From: Pyrococcus kukulkanii
GTDB taxonomy: Archaea > Methanobacteriota_B > Thermococci > Thermococcales > Thermococcaceae
Reading direction: 5' to 3'
DNA length: 64,000 bases
Assembly (NCBI RefSeq): GCF_041647995.1
Contig: NZ_JARRIB010000003.1
Span: 124,001-188,000, forward strand
The notes under the pieces were generated by a model. It ran no database searches. It was not told where the DNA came from and saw nothing but the letters and a program-made list of their open reading frames with translations. Shown here in pieces: positions 49,252-57,411 of the stretch; the first letter of the stretch is position 1; every line of letters starts with the position of its first letter. Position numbers and translations under genes: made by a program.

Positions 49252-49632
49252 TCAATCCAGAAATTGGCTGGGTGTCTTGTAAACCTCTGAAAATGCTTTC
49301 CTTGATTCAGAGACTATCATCCTCAACCTTTCAGACATGTCTTGGAGATCTTTTATTTCCTTTCCTTCTTTTGACAACATCTCATCGAGATTATCTTTCA
49401 CTGAAAGCTTCCTTACCAAAATTGAAAAATTTGGGATATTTACTTTATATTCCCCTATGTAAGCCTGTAGAATAGCCCTATCAAAATTTGACAACGAATC
49501 AATATTGTATTCCTCTGTATCTTGAAATGGTTCTATTCCAAGCAATCTTCTGGGCCAGCTTCTCATATGACGGCCCCAAGTCCTCGAATATCTGCTATAT
49601 TTAGGAGAAAATCTATACTGGTAATCTTCCAT
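49252..49632 (-). CDS. Hypothetical helical protein
   Basis: 126 aa, unrecognised. An Arg/Tyr-rich N-terminus is followed by a helical segment. The last part ('ERLRMIVSESRKAFSEVY') resembles a stretch of the large coiled-coil protein at 54088 ('LRKIVRESGEAFHQIH'), suggesting a common domain. It could be a partial gene. It is divergent from the decayed transglutaminase-like gene with 25 nt between them. Confidence 0.4.
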   Translation of the reverse strand: MEDYQYRFSPKYSRYSRTWGRHMRSWPRRLLGIEPFQDTEEYNIDSLSNFDRAILQAYIGEYKVNIPNFSILVRKLSVKDNLDEMLSKEGKEIKDLQDMSERLRMIVSESRKAFSEVYKTPSQFLD

Positions 49633-49657
49633 AAAATTTATGCTGTTTTCTTTAAAT

Positions 49658-50276
49658 ATGATAATTCAGCTTTTTCTTAGAATTCCTGAGGAAGATGTGG
49701 ACTTGTCTATTGCCAATAATTATCACGAGAAGATCAAAAAAGTTGATGAAGACCTCTTCCTGATAAAAGTTCGGGATACTCCTAAGAAGATAATTGAACT
49801 TCTTGAAAGACCGTTGGATTTCAAGATTACCTTGCCGGAACTCGAGGGAGTGAAACATTTAATCGAAACTTACGAGGATCTATTTATCTTTTTGAAAGAT
49901 TACATTGACGCTAAGGTTAAAAACGAGCATTCTCGGGGGAGACTCTCCATTCTGGGAATATTACAATCCGAGATGGGACAACCAATGTGGAATTCGAAAC
50001 AAGATGTTCGCGAAATATCTCAAGGATCTCGGACTTGAAGTCCGGATGATTGGAGGCATATTTTTGACTAATCTCGATAAAACCCCGAGAAGTGTGGAGG
50101 CGACTCACGCATGGGTTGAGGTTAAAATAAATGACAAATGGGTTGAACTGGATGCTTCGGGAAAACCTGTATCCCACTTGCTGCGTCGTTCGACTGAACT
50201 CTCTTGAGAGGTGGGATAGATTCGAGAGATTACTGGCTGAAAGGGAAAGTTTTCGCGGAGATACTGTAAAATAATT
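49658..50276 (+). pseudogene. Transglutaminase-like gene, frameshifted
   Basis: The frame opens from ATG 49658 ('MIIQLFLRIPEEDV') and shifts near 49915-49935. The second frame holds a transglutaminase-like core: Cys in 'WDNQCGIRNKMFAKYLKDLG', His in 'EATHAWVEVKI' and Asp in 'KWVELDASG'. After a stop at 50205-50207 another frame continues ('RGGIDSRDYWLKGKVFAEIL'). All three catalytic residues survive but the frame does not. Confidence 0.6.
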
Positions 50277-50339
50277 TCATTCTTGTACAACGTCGAAAAG
50301 AAAGATAATTATTAGCTATTGAAAGCAATTTCAAGTTAT

Positions 50340-50597
50340 ATGGCGGAGGAGTCCGTTTACAGGGCACTTAACATCGGGCTCGGATACTCTTCTCGAGAGT
50401 TCTATCCCGAGCTAAACATTGATATCATAGGGTATCTTTCCATAGCTCCAAGTCTGAAGAGTCCCTCGAGCATCGACAACAATTTATCCAACTTAGAGAG
50501 AATTTTGAGGGAAATTAGTGATACAGATTTTCTGAAAGCGAAGTTTAGGAGTGCAGGATATGAGTGGTGGTTCTATGATGGCTGTGATGATGAGTAA
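50340..50597 (+). CDS. Hypothetical short protein, probably remnant
   Basis: An 85-codon frame from ATG 50340 ('MAEESVYRALNIGLGYSSRE') without a ribosome binding site. No family recognised. It lies between two degenerate transglutaminase-like segments and may belong to the same decayed gene set. Confidence 0.3.
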   Translation: MAEESVYRALNIGLGYSSREFYPELNIDIIGYLSIAPSLKSPSSIDNNLSNLERILREISDTDFLKAKFRSAGYEWWFYDGCDDE

Positions 50598-51012
50598 ATT
50601 TTTGTCCCTCAGAAAATATACTCGCCCGAATCCTGAATTTATTTCTTATCTTCGAGAGAACTATGATAAAGTAGATCTGAAATCTATTTGGAGGATTATC
50701 AGCTCCGAATTCTCTTATGATTCGGATATTGCGCATTGTGACAAAATTTACTCTGCTTCTGAGTTAATGAAAGCCCGGAAAAGAGGAGGATGCTCTTCAT
50801 ATTCAATTCTCTCTTCATCTATTTTGAGATCTTTTGGCTATCCTACAGCGATTCTCGTTTGTTTATAGCTTGATACGATATTTTACAACGAGGAATTTGT
50901 CAACAAAATGGCTCATAAGCTTGGGGAGGAACACTTAGAAAAGATTAAGAGGAAATGTTTTATTGGCGGGCTATGTGCTATTAAGACGGTTCGATATTTA
51001 GTTTTTCCATAA
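50587..51012 (+). pseudogene. Second transglutaminase-like fragment
   Basis: 'RKRGGCSSYSILSSSILRSFGYPTAIL' matches the Cys-centred core helix of transglutaminase-like enzymes. An in-frame TAG at 50866-50868 interrupts the frame, which continues to 51012 ('FYNEEFVNKMAHKLGEEHLEKI'). The downstream His/Asp residues of the triad are not found. Decayed. Confidence 0.5.
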
Positions 51013-51091
51013 AAATATATTTTATTTAATGGTATTGCCTCAAAATAATCTTTATACTTAGAAATATAGTATACAAAAGTCATAGCTTAGC

Positions 51092-51340
51092 TTATATGTA
51101 GTACTCTCTTACTATTCCAAAGCGCCTTTCGACTTCTCTATCAAACCAATAGCCACTCCCATAACGTATATACCTATTTGGATCCAGCCCATAATTTTCT
51201 TTTAATCTCCTACAAGTGGCATTCCATAATTGTTTTCTTGCATCCCAAACGTCCATATCATCTGATAAGAACTTCCATTTGTCTAAGACCTTATATAGGT
51301 TATACAGCTCAGTACCTCTATATGAATCAATATCTATCAA
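51092..51340 (-). CDS. Small conserved-looking protein downstream of phosphotransferase
   Basis: 82 aa, unrecognised; rich in Tyr, Trp, Arg and Asp ('NYGLDPNRYIRYGSGYWFDREVERRFG'). Its start overlaps the stop of the PEP-synthase-like gene by 4 nt, a sign of translational coupling. It could be a partner or acceptor of that enzyme. Confidence 0.55.
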   Translation of the reverse strand: MIDIDSYRGTELYNLYKVLDKWKFLSDDMDVWDARKQLWNATCRRLKENYGLDPNRYIRYGSGYWFDREVERRFGIVREYYI

Positions 51341-53040
51341 GATTTTTTAGGATCTCCATATTCTCTCGCAAGATCTCTTAGCCTTCTCATCCCATATCCA
51401 AGAGGGATTAGCGTATTCGCTATCCCGAAATATTTAGAAGATAAATCTACTAAGTTTAGCACCTCTAAATATAACTCTAACGAATTTTCGTCCTTAGCTT
51501 GTTTGTATATTTCGTAAGCCTTAGAAATTGCTCTCTGAGAATCTTTCATGATCTGGTAGAGCTTTTTATCTAATTTCTTAGGGTCTCTCACAAGATTCTT
51601 GGTCTCGTCGACAAGTTCTTTCAGACCTTTATGAACGAGAAAACCATATGTCCACTCTACGTAAAGATAGTGTTTATCTGGATGACCTTCAATTGCATTG
51701 AACTTAGAAAGAATATTATTCTTTATAGCTTTTGGAGTGTCTGGATGGAAATACAATATGTTTGCTCCTGAAATCTTCTCAAGCGCGAAGATTTTCTCGG
51801 GATAAGCTACAACGTATATCTTATCCGCCTTGGAGAGATTTTCCATTTTCCATCCTTCGAGATCTATTACCATGTCGTGAGCTTCTTCTAGTAGATAAGA
51901 CTTAACAGGTCTCCCTGGATAATAAACTACTCCCTCATCTGCATCTACATAGATTTTCATTCCATCATATACAACACTTAAAATTCCGGTAGCTCCAACT
52001 ACCGCTGGAATACCAAATTCTCTTGCAACTATAGCTGAATGAGATGTTATTGTTCCGACCTCATTTACTATTGCTCCGGCCTTTAACATATCTGGCATGT
52101 AATCGTTGTAAGTGGTTTTGGATACCAGCACTTCTCCGGGTTTTAATTTATCTAAATCATTTTTATCTCTGATTATTCTTGCAATTCCGATATATTTTCC
52201 TGTTCCGGTGGGAATTCCTACTATTTTAGACCAATCCTTCGGAACGTTAAATTTGATCTCTTTTCTTCTTTTTGGAGTTAGAGGTCTCGCCTGGAATATA
52301 TAGATTATACCTTTCTTGATTCCAAACTCTACATCCACCGGATATCCAAAGAGCTTTTCTATCTCAAGCGTTTTTCGGGCGATCTCTGTTATGATTATAT
52401 CGTCTAACGACTCCTCTCTAATGACTCTGTTAGATATTTTTAGGGAGTTTCTATCGACTCTATATATGTTTGTTTTTGCTTTCCCTGAGACAACATTCTC
52501 TCCCAATCCTTTTGCAATTTCAATAATCACTTCATTTTTATCAGAAAAGACATCTTTCGAAAAAGATACTCCCGCAAAATCTGTGTTTATAAATTCTTGA
52601 ACTACTACTGCCATTTCTACTTCTCTCTTTATGTCCAAGAATCTCATATATGCCTTTACCCTTTCAGATTCAACAGATTCATATATTTTTTCTATAGCTA
52701 TCCTTAGCTCTTCCAAGCTATTTATGGGAAATATTGAAACAAATTGTCCGGCGAAGCTATGGGATATGGAATCTTCTATCGTCGCAGAGCTTCTTGCAAT
52801 AAGAGGAAATGTTATATTCAAGTACTTTATTGCATCTCCTACTTCCTCAATAACTTCATCTAGAGAATCTTTTCTTTTGAACTGTCTGTATGCGAGAGTG
52901 TTTATTATGAATCCTTTTGGAACATTAAATCCTTGAGAATATAACCTTTGAAGGGATGACCCTTTTCCACCCACTAATTCCAAGCGAGAATTTTCATGAA
53001 AGAAGTTTATATACCTAAACTTTTTAGAAGGGCTGGACAT
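51337..53040 (-). CDS. PEP-synthase-like phosphotransferase without PEP-binding barrel
   Basis: A 567 aa protein. Residues 1-260 form a PPDK/PEP-synthase ATP-grasp domain ('LVGGKGSSLQRLYSQGFNVPKGF', 'IARSSATIEDSISHSFAGQF', 'GLGENVVSG', 'DVEFGIKKGIIYIFQARPLTP'). Residues about 270-375 form the swivelling domain with the phospho-His in 'GTITSHSAIVAREFGIPAVVG' (His334). The C-terminal ~170 aa is a helical domain I cannot assign; the TIM barrel that binds PEP is absent. As in rifampicin phosphotransferase, the enzyme may phosphorylate another acceptor. It overlaps both neighbours. Confidence 0.82.
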   Translation of the reverse strand: MSSPSKKFRYINFFHENSRLELVGGKGSSLQRLYSQGFNVPKGFIINTLAYRQFKRKDSLDEVIEEVGDAIKYLNITFPLIARSSATIEDSISHSFAGQFVSIFPINSLEELRIAIEKIYESVESERVKAYMRFLDIKREVEMAVVVQEFINTDFAGVSFSKDVFSDKNEVIIEIAKGLGENVVSGKAKTNIYRVDRNSLKISNRVIREESLDDIIITEIARKTLEIEKLFGYPVDVEFGIKKGIIYIFQARPLTPKRRKEIKFNVPKDWSKIVGIPTGTGKYIGIARIIRDKNDLDKLKPGEVLVSKTTYNDYMPDMLKAGAIVNEVGTITSHSAIVAREFGIPAVVGATGILSVVYDGMKIYVDADEGVVYYPGRPVKSYLLEEAHDMVIDLEGWKMENLSKADKIYVVAYPEKIFALEKISGANILYFHPDTPKAIKNNILSKFNAIEGHPDKHYLYVEWTYGFLVHKGLKELVDETKNLVRDPKKLDKKLYQIMKDSQRAISKAYEIYKQAKDENSLELYLEVLNLVDLSSKYFGIANTLIPLGYGMRRLRDLAREYGDPKKS

Positions 53041-53363
53041 CCCAAATAATTGGATTTTATGTATATAAGCTTATTTAAGCCCTCTTTGATATCACCTTCT
53101 AAGTCTCGTAGCTTATCTTCAAACTCCTTCTTTAGAGAAGAGATTTCCTTCCTTATTTTCTTGACATCTCTTTCTTCCTCCTTTATCTCCTTATCAAGAT
53201 ACTTTGCATCCTTCTTAAGAGCTTTTACTTCATGATATGCTCTCCCAATGACTCTCTCTGCTTTTATAGATACTCTCCCTACTCCTATAGCTCCATAATA
53301 CAACAGTGCAATCATATTTCCCACAAAGAATCCCCAGAATAGACTCTGAACGCTAAGGGACAT
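53007..53363 (-). CDS. Membrane coiled-coil protein, short paralogue of the 606 aa protein
   Basis: Sequence from 'MSLSVQSLFWGFFVGNMIALLYYG' aligns residue for residue with residues ~64-130 of the product at 54088 ('MPFSVQSLFWGFFAGNMIALLYYG'), followed by a Glu/Lys coiled coil; it ends after about 118 aa. The start is unsure: ATG 53363 with a TATA-like CTTAAACT at the right distance, or an earlier frame from 53429. Its 3' end overlaps the phosphotransferase start by 34 nt. Confidence 0.6.
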   Translation of the reverse strand: MSLSVQSLFWGFFVGNMIALLYYGAIGVGRVSIKAERVIGRAYHEVKALKKDAKYLDKEIKEEERDVKKIRKEISSLKKEFEDKLRDLEGDIKEGLNKLIYIKSNYLGCPALLKSLGI

Positions 53364-53412
53364 GTTTGCCAGAATAGTAAAGTTTAAGATATTACTACTC
53401 CATAATAATAAC

Positions 53413-54084
53413 ATGGGGTTGGATTCCATAATCAGAAGAAGACTGAGTCTTCTTTATCCAAAATATGAGAAAAGTGATAAGTTTTGGAAAATTGAAAGAA
53501 GAGCTCAGGATTTTAATAGAGAGACAAGATATGATGTTCCAAAATTTGATGAGTATATGAGAAAGTATATTGATGAGATCGTTGATAGTACTGGAGTTTT
53601 AGACAGGTATACCCTTCCTTATGTTACAATCGCAGCCGCTGTTTATGAGTTGTATAAAAGAGATCCTCATTACTTCGATTTCGTTAAGCCCGGAAACGTT
53701 ACTGAGGAGGCTTACAAGACCTTTGATTACCTATTGAACCAAGGAAAGGCTAAGGAAGTTTACCAGAGGTTGTCCGAGTTCTTGGAGAAGCCATTGAGCC
53801 AAGTCCCAGAGTTCCAGAGAATAGTCGAGTTCATCGACAAATATGGATTCAGACCTTATCGAGAGGATGTAAATGGGAATGATTCTAAGGTTAAATTTAC
53901 GCTTTCAATTATCAAGGATAATGACATTATTTCAGCTGGGATTGGAGTATATTCCAGTGGAGATAAGTATAAGTTTGAAGAACTTAATACTAAAGTTGAA
54001 AAAGAGCTTCTTCCAGCCTTTGCGAGAGTAATAGCAAAAAAGACAGAAGAATATTTGAATAGGCTTGGCTACCAAGAAGATTAA
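53413..54084 (+). CDS. Hypothetical protein
   Basis: A 223 aa soluble protein of unknown family. It is mostly helical ('YTLPYVTIAAAVYELYKRDPHYF', 'EFQRIVEFIDKYGFRPYREDV') with a beta-rich C-terminal part. Start at ATG 53413 after a TATA-like GTTTAAGATA. It is divergent from the short membrane protein with a shared promoter region, and its 3' end lies 3 nt from the convergent 606 aa gene. Confidence 0.55.
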   Translation: MGLDSIIRRRLSLLYPKYEKSDKFWKIERRAQDFNRETRYDVPKFDEYMRKYIDEIVDSTGVLDRYTLPYVTIAAAVYELYKRDPHYFDFVKPGNVTEEAYKTFDYLLNQGKAKEVYQRLSEFLEKPLSQVPEFQRIVEFIDKYGFRPYREDVNGNDSKVKFTLSIIKDNDIISAGIGVYSSGDKYKFEELNTKVEKELLPAFARVIAKKTEEYLNRLGYQED

Positions 54085-54087
54085 TTT

Positions 54088-55908
54088 TTATCTTCGAGCC
54101 ACGTTTCTCTCCACGGCTTGACTCATTGAATAAAGTTCTCTAAGTCTCTGGTTGATGACTAACATCGCCTTCCTAAAGCGATAACCTTCTCTAATGGATA
54201 GATCTCTTAGAGTCTTCAGAATCTTGTGAGCAACGTCTCTTAGATGGTTAATCTCGCTAAGTTCTCCTTTTATGTTGACATTTTTAATCTTCTTTAGCAA
54301 GTCTCTAATCCCTTCCTCGATGCTCTTGAAGCTCTCGGAGATTCCCTCTAAGCTCTTGATGGAATTCTTGAGAGGATCGATCTTCGAGATTATCTTATTG
54401 CTAATTCCCTCGTTCTTCAAATCTTTCTCGAGCCTTGAAATGTCCCTTCTTACGTCTTCAAGATCCTCTTCTTGCCTTCTCAATATATCTCCAATTCTCA
54501 CCAAGTGTCCTTCCCACTGCTCGAGCTTCTTCAATTCAACTTCAACGGAATTCAGGGCAGATAACAATCCCTGAAATTCTCCATCCATATCTCTCCAGAA
54601 CTCTTCGACTTCTCTCTCCAAGTCACTTAAAGATTCCTCTATGATCTCCATTGCGTTGTTCACTCCCTTTCCAAAGGCTTCAACTACTTTGTGCGGATAA
54701 ACTTCATTCGCCATCTCTACAGCTTTAACATCCTTGAAAGCTATCAACTGCTTCCTTATCTTCTCAAGATGCTTCTTAACGGCATTGGATAATCTAACAG
54801 AGTACTTGTTCTTCTTCCTCATCTCTTCGAGATATTTTTCTAACCTCTCTATCTTACTCTCGTCGAACTTCAACCCATTCACCATTCGGGACATCGTGTG
54901 TATCTGATGGAAAGCTTCTCCCGACTCTCTAACTATTTTTCTCAGCTCCTGAGAGATCTCTTTTAACTCGCCTCCACCTCTCCCAATTTTTCTCAAGGTT
55001 TCCACGAGGTGTTTATCATGGGTAATCCTCTCCTCAAACCCCAATAGATTCTCTTCAACGGCATCGTACTCTTTTACTATCCTCTCGAACTCTCCAGAGA
55101 AGGTCTCGAAGTCCTTTAGGTAGGCCTTTAAATTACCTAAGGCTTCTTCAGTCTTTATCAGGGCTTTCTCGAGGTCAGAATCAACGTTTTTCATCTCATC
55201 AACCATTCTCTCAATGTCCCTGAGAACTTTCTCTGTCTGTTCTTTCAGACTCTCAAGAGGTTTATCTGCCTTCTCCTTTAACTCCTTTGAGAGAGCCTTT
55301 AATAACTCTCTTTTCTTGTTTGGCCTTAGCATGTAGAGAATCGATCCATACTTCTTCATGAACTCTTGAATGAGCCTCTTAGATTCCTCTATATAGCTTA
55401 AGACTTCTTTAACATCCATCTCTTCTACCTTTAAGTCTTTGTTTAGCTTCTCCTCGAGTTTTTTGATCCTCTTCTCAAACTCCTTCCTTGCCTCCTCCAT
55501 CTCCCTGTGAATCTCCTTCAGATCCTTCAGCTCCTCCTTTTCTTCTTTTTCTAATCTCTTCTCTTCTTTTCTAAGAGCTTTTACTTCATGATAAGCCCTC
55601 CCAACTAATCTTCCAGCCTTCAAACCAATCTTTCCAACTCCAATGAATCCGTAGTATAATAAAGCGATCATATTTCCCGCGAAGAAACCCCAAAACAAAC
55701 TTTGGACGCTAAAGGGCATGTTCTTCGATGCTTGCATCCAGAGATCTTGCAACTCGAAGAGCATTCCGAGGGTTATCATCGACAGGGCTATCGCCGTTAA
55801 AGACCCTCCGACCTTCGATTTATAATGCTCGTAGACCAATCTCGGGAGAGAGAATCCGAGTATGAACGATCCAAGGGTGAACAATAAGTTAGCCGTCGGA
55901 GATGCCAT
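54088..55908 (-). CDS. Large membrane-anchored coiled-coil protein
   Basis: 606 aa. Three N-terminal hydrophobic segments ('LLFTLGSFILGFSLPRLV', 'LTAIALSMITLGMLF', 'GFFAGNMIALLYYGFIGVG') are followed by about 480 aa of heptad-rich helices. The architecture resembles a receptor or tether but no HAMP or signalling motif is recognised. It has a truncated paralogue at 53007, indicating duplication. It might assemble into a filament or surround the phosphotransferase system. Function unknown. Confidence 0.75.
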   Translation of the reverse strand: MASPTANLLFTLGSFILGFSLPRLVYEHYKSKVGGSLTAIALSMITLGMLFELQDLWMQASKNMPFSVQSLFWGFFAGNMIALLYYGFIGVGKIGLKAGRLVGRAYHEVKALRKEEKRLEKEEKEELKDLKEIHREMEEARKEFEKRIKKLEEKLNKDLKVEEMDVKEVLSYIEESKRLIQEFMKKYGSILYMLRPNKKRELLKALSKELKEKADKPLESLKEQTEKVLRDIERMVDEMKNVDSDLEKALIKTEEALGNLKAYLKDFETFSGEFERIVKEYDAVEENLLGFEERITHDKHLVETLRKIGRGGGELKEISQELRKIVRESGEAFHQIHTMSRMVNGLKFDESKIERLEKYLEEMRKKNKYSVRLSNAVKKHLEKIRKQLIAFKDVKAVEMANEVYPHKVVEAFGKGVNNAMEIIEESLSDLEREVEEFWRDMDGEFQGLLSALNSVEVELKKLEQWEGHLVRIGDILRRQEEDLEDVRRDISRLEKDLKNEGISNKIISKIDPLKNSIKSLEGISESFKSIEEGIRDLLKKIKNVNIKGELSEINHLRDVAHKILKTLRDLSIREGYRFRKAMLVINQRLRELYSMSQAVERNVARR

Positions 55909-55931
55909 TCCTATTATTTCTCCCCCGGTGG

Positions 55932-56030
55932 TTATTTACTTTTCCTTCGAAGAATCGAGACGAAGAATCCCTTAACCATAACTCTCAAGAACGATAGGAA
56001 ACCGTGGAAAAAGAGCTCGGAGAATCCCAT
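55932..56030 (-). CDS. Possible small amphipathic peptide
   Basis: A 32 aa frame ('MGFSELFFHGFLSFLRVM') ending just ahead of the coiled-coil gene. It is hydrophobic with a basic end ('RRKSK'). No good ribosome binding site. Listed only because position and composition are consistent; it may be chance. Confidence 0.2.
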   Translation of the reverse strand: MGFSELFFHGFLSFLRVMVKGFFVSILRRKSK

Positions 56031-56157
56031 AATACTACTCAACGCCGAAGAGAAGAAAGAGAAAGAGCTCTGATTTTAGCTTTATCCACGAGTTATGCCA
56101 TCTAACGTGAAAAAGTTTGATGAAATGGTAAGAGATTAGCGGAAGGGCTCTCTAAGC

Positions 56158-56700
56158 TCACCTTATCTCCCTGTACCTGAAAGTTGGCAGAGGTTTCTTG
56201 AAGATCACGAAGAACAGGCCGTGGAATAAGTAGGTAAAGATCATCTGGAACGGAGCCAGAGCCCTCAACCACCTCGGGAGATCTGACTGGGCGAACCTTC
56301 TATCAAAAGTGTAAGACTTTATCGCGAAGGTTATCACATTCCTCTTCCCGACCTTCTTCTTCATCCTGTATCCGAAGTCGAAGTCCTCCCCAGGATACAA
56401 CGCCTTAAACTCCACGAAATCCTCCCTCCTGATGGCAAAAACATTTGTTAGAGTCAGGGGAGCGTTCAAAATATTATTAAAGAGTATGAAGAAGGGCCAT
56501 CCTATTAGGTCTCCGAGCAAGAAGTTTCCAAACCTCACGAACGATTTGGGATAGAACTTGGGAAGGTGAATCAGCTTGGGATATACGTAGGACAAGTCTC
56601 TCCTTCTCTCGATTATCTTAGCTAACTTGATCATATCTTCAGCCTTTAACCAGCTATCTGCATCGAAGAAAAACCATGACCTCTCCAGAGGATAGTTCAT
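56158..56700 (-). pseudogene. Glycosyltransferase family 2, 5' truncated
   Basis: The frame starts inside a GT2 domain: 'WFFFDADSWLKAEDMIKLAKI' is the DXD-type nucleotide-sugar motif, followed by 'FAIRREDFVEFKALYPGEDFDFGYRMKK' (acceptor/ED motif). The N-terminal ~90 aa that bind UDP-sugar are missing upstream of 56700, where the next PIN gene follows closely. The C-terminal part contains hydrophobic segments. A truncation by a rearrangement is likely. Confidence 0.65.
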
Positions 56701-56719
56701 AACCTAGTTAAACAAAAGC

Positions 56720-57118
56720 TTAGAGCCACTCGATCTTGACTTTGTCTTTAATGTTCTTGAATTCTTCATCCCCGGTTAAAAGGGTTGCATCGAGGTCTAT
56801 TGCTGTTGCAGTTGTGAAGGCGTTTGCATGGCTTAGTTTGTGGAAGGCTTTTATTCTGCCGGCAATTGGGGAGAGGTGCTCATCCGCGGGGGTGAATAGG
56901 ATTGGGCTTTTCAGCAGGTTGGCTATGATGAAGTCAGCAACGTCAACATCCTTTCTGCGTGCTATGATGTAGTAGATCTCGCCAAGATTCACAATGTTCA
57001 TGTAAACCTTTACTTCTCCATTTCTAGCTTTATTTAGCAGTTCTTCAACGCGCTTTGCATCCTTTTCGTTGAGGAGGTAAGTTAGTATAGCGTAACTGTC
57101 AAGCACTACTCTCTCCAT
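56720..57118 (-). CDS. VapC-type PIN toxin
   Basis: A 132 aa PIN ribonuclease: Asp in 'VVLDSYAILTYLL', Glu in 'NLGEIYYII', and 'LSHANAFTTATAIDLDATLLTGDEEFKNI' with the metal-binding Asp pair. It overlaps the antitoxin gene by 13 nt. Typical of VapC toxins that cleave tRNA or rRNA. Confidence 0.88.
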   Translation of the reverse strand: MERVVLDSYAILTYLLNEKDAKRVEELLNKARNGEVKVYMNIVNLGEIYYIIARRKDVDVADFIIANLLKSPILFTPADEHLSPIAGRIKAFHKLSHANAFTTATAIDLDATLLTGDEEFKNIKDKVKIEWL

Positions 57119-57351
57119 TTTTTGGCCTCTAGTTCTTCTTCCTCCTTCCTTACCTCCTCCATAATTTCTTTCAAAGGTTTTTCAAGCTTTAATATTCCCT
57201 TGAGGTCAATGTCCCTTTTTATTGGAACTATCACTATCTCGTTTCCAAAGTCAAGAATCTCAAGCTCATCCCCTTCCCTAATCCCAAACTTCTCGCGAAT
57301 AACTTTTGATATGACTATCTGACCCTTCGAAGAAACTTTAACAGTCACCAT
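57106..57351 (-). CDS. AbrB/SpoVT-type antitoxin (VapB-like)
   Basis: An 81 aa protein whose N-terminal swapped-hairpin DNA-binding domain reads 'VKVSSKGQIVISKVIREKFGIREGDELEILD'. The C-terminal Glu/Lys helix would neutralise the adjacent PIN toxin. Together they form a type II toxin-antitoxin pair, probably autoregulated through the AbrB domain. Confidence 0.87.
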   Translation of the reverse strand: MVTVKVSSKGQIVISKVIREKFGIREGDELEILDFGNEIVIVPIKRDIDLKGILKLEKPLKEIMEEVRKEEEELEAKKWRE

Positions 57352-57411
57352 CTTACATTCACTAAGTTAGTCTTACCAACAGAGCATAAAAATATTTTCA
57401 ACTCAGCATAT

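Noticed and set aside
53951-53964. Mini-ORB-like TTCCAGTGGAGAT in a hypothetical gene
   Set aside because: Single imperfect copy 10 kb from the origin; probably chance.
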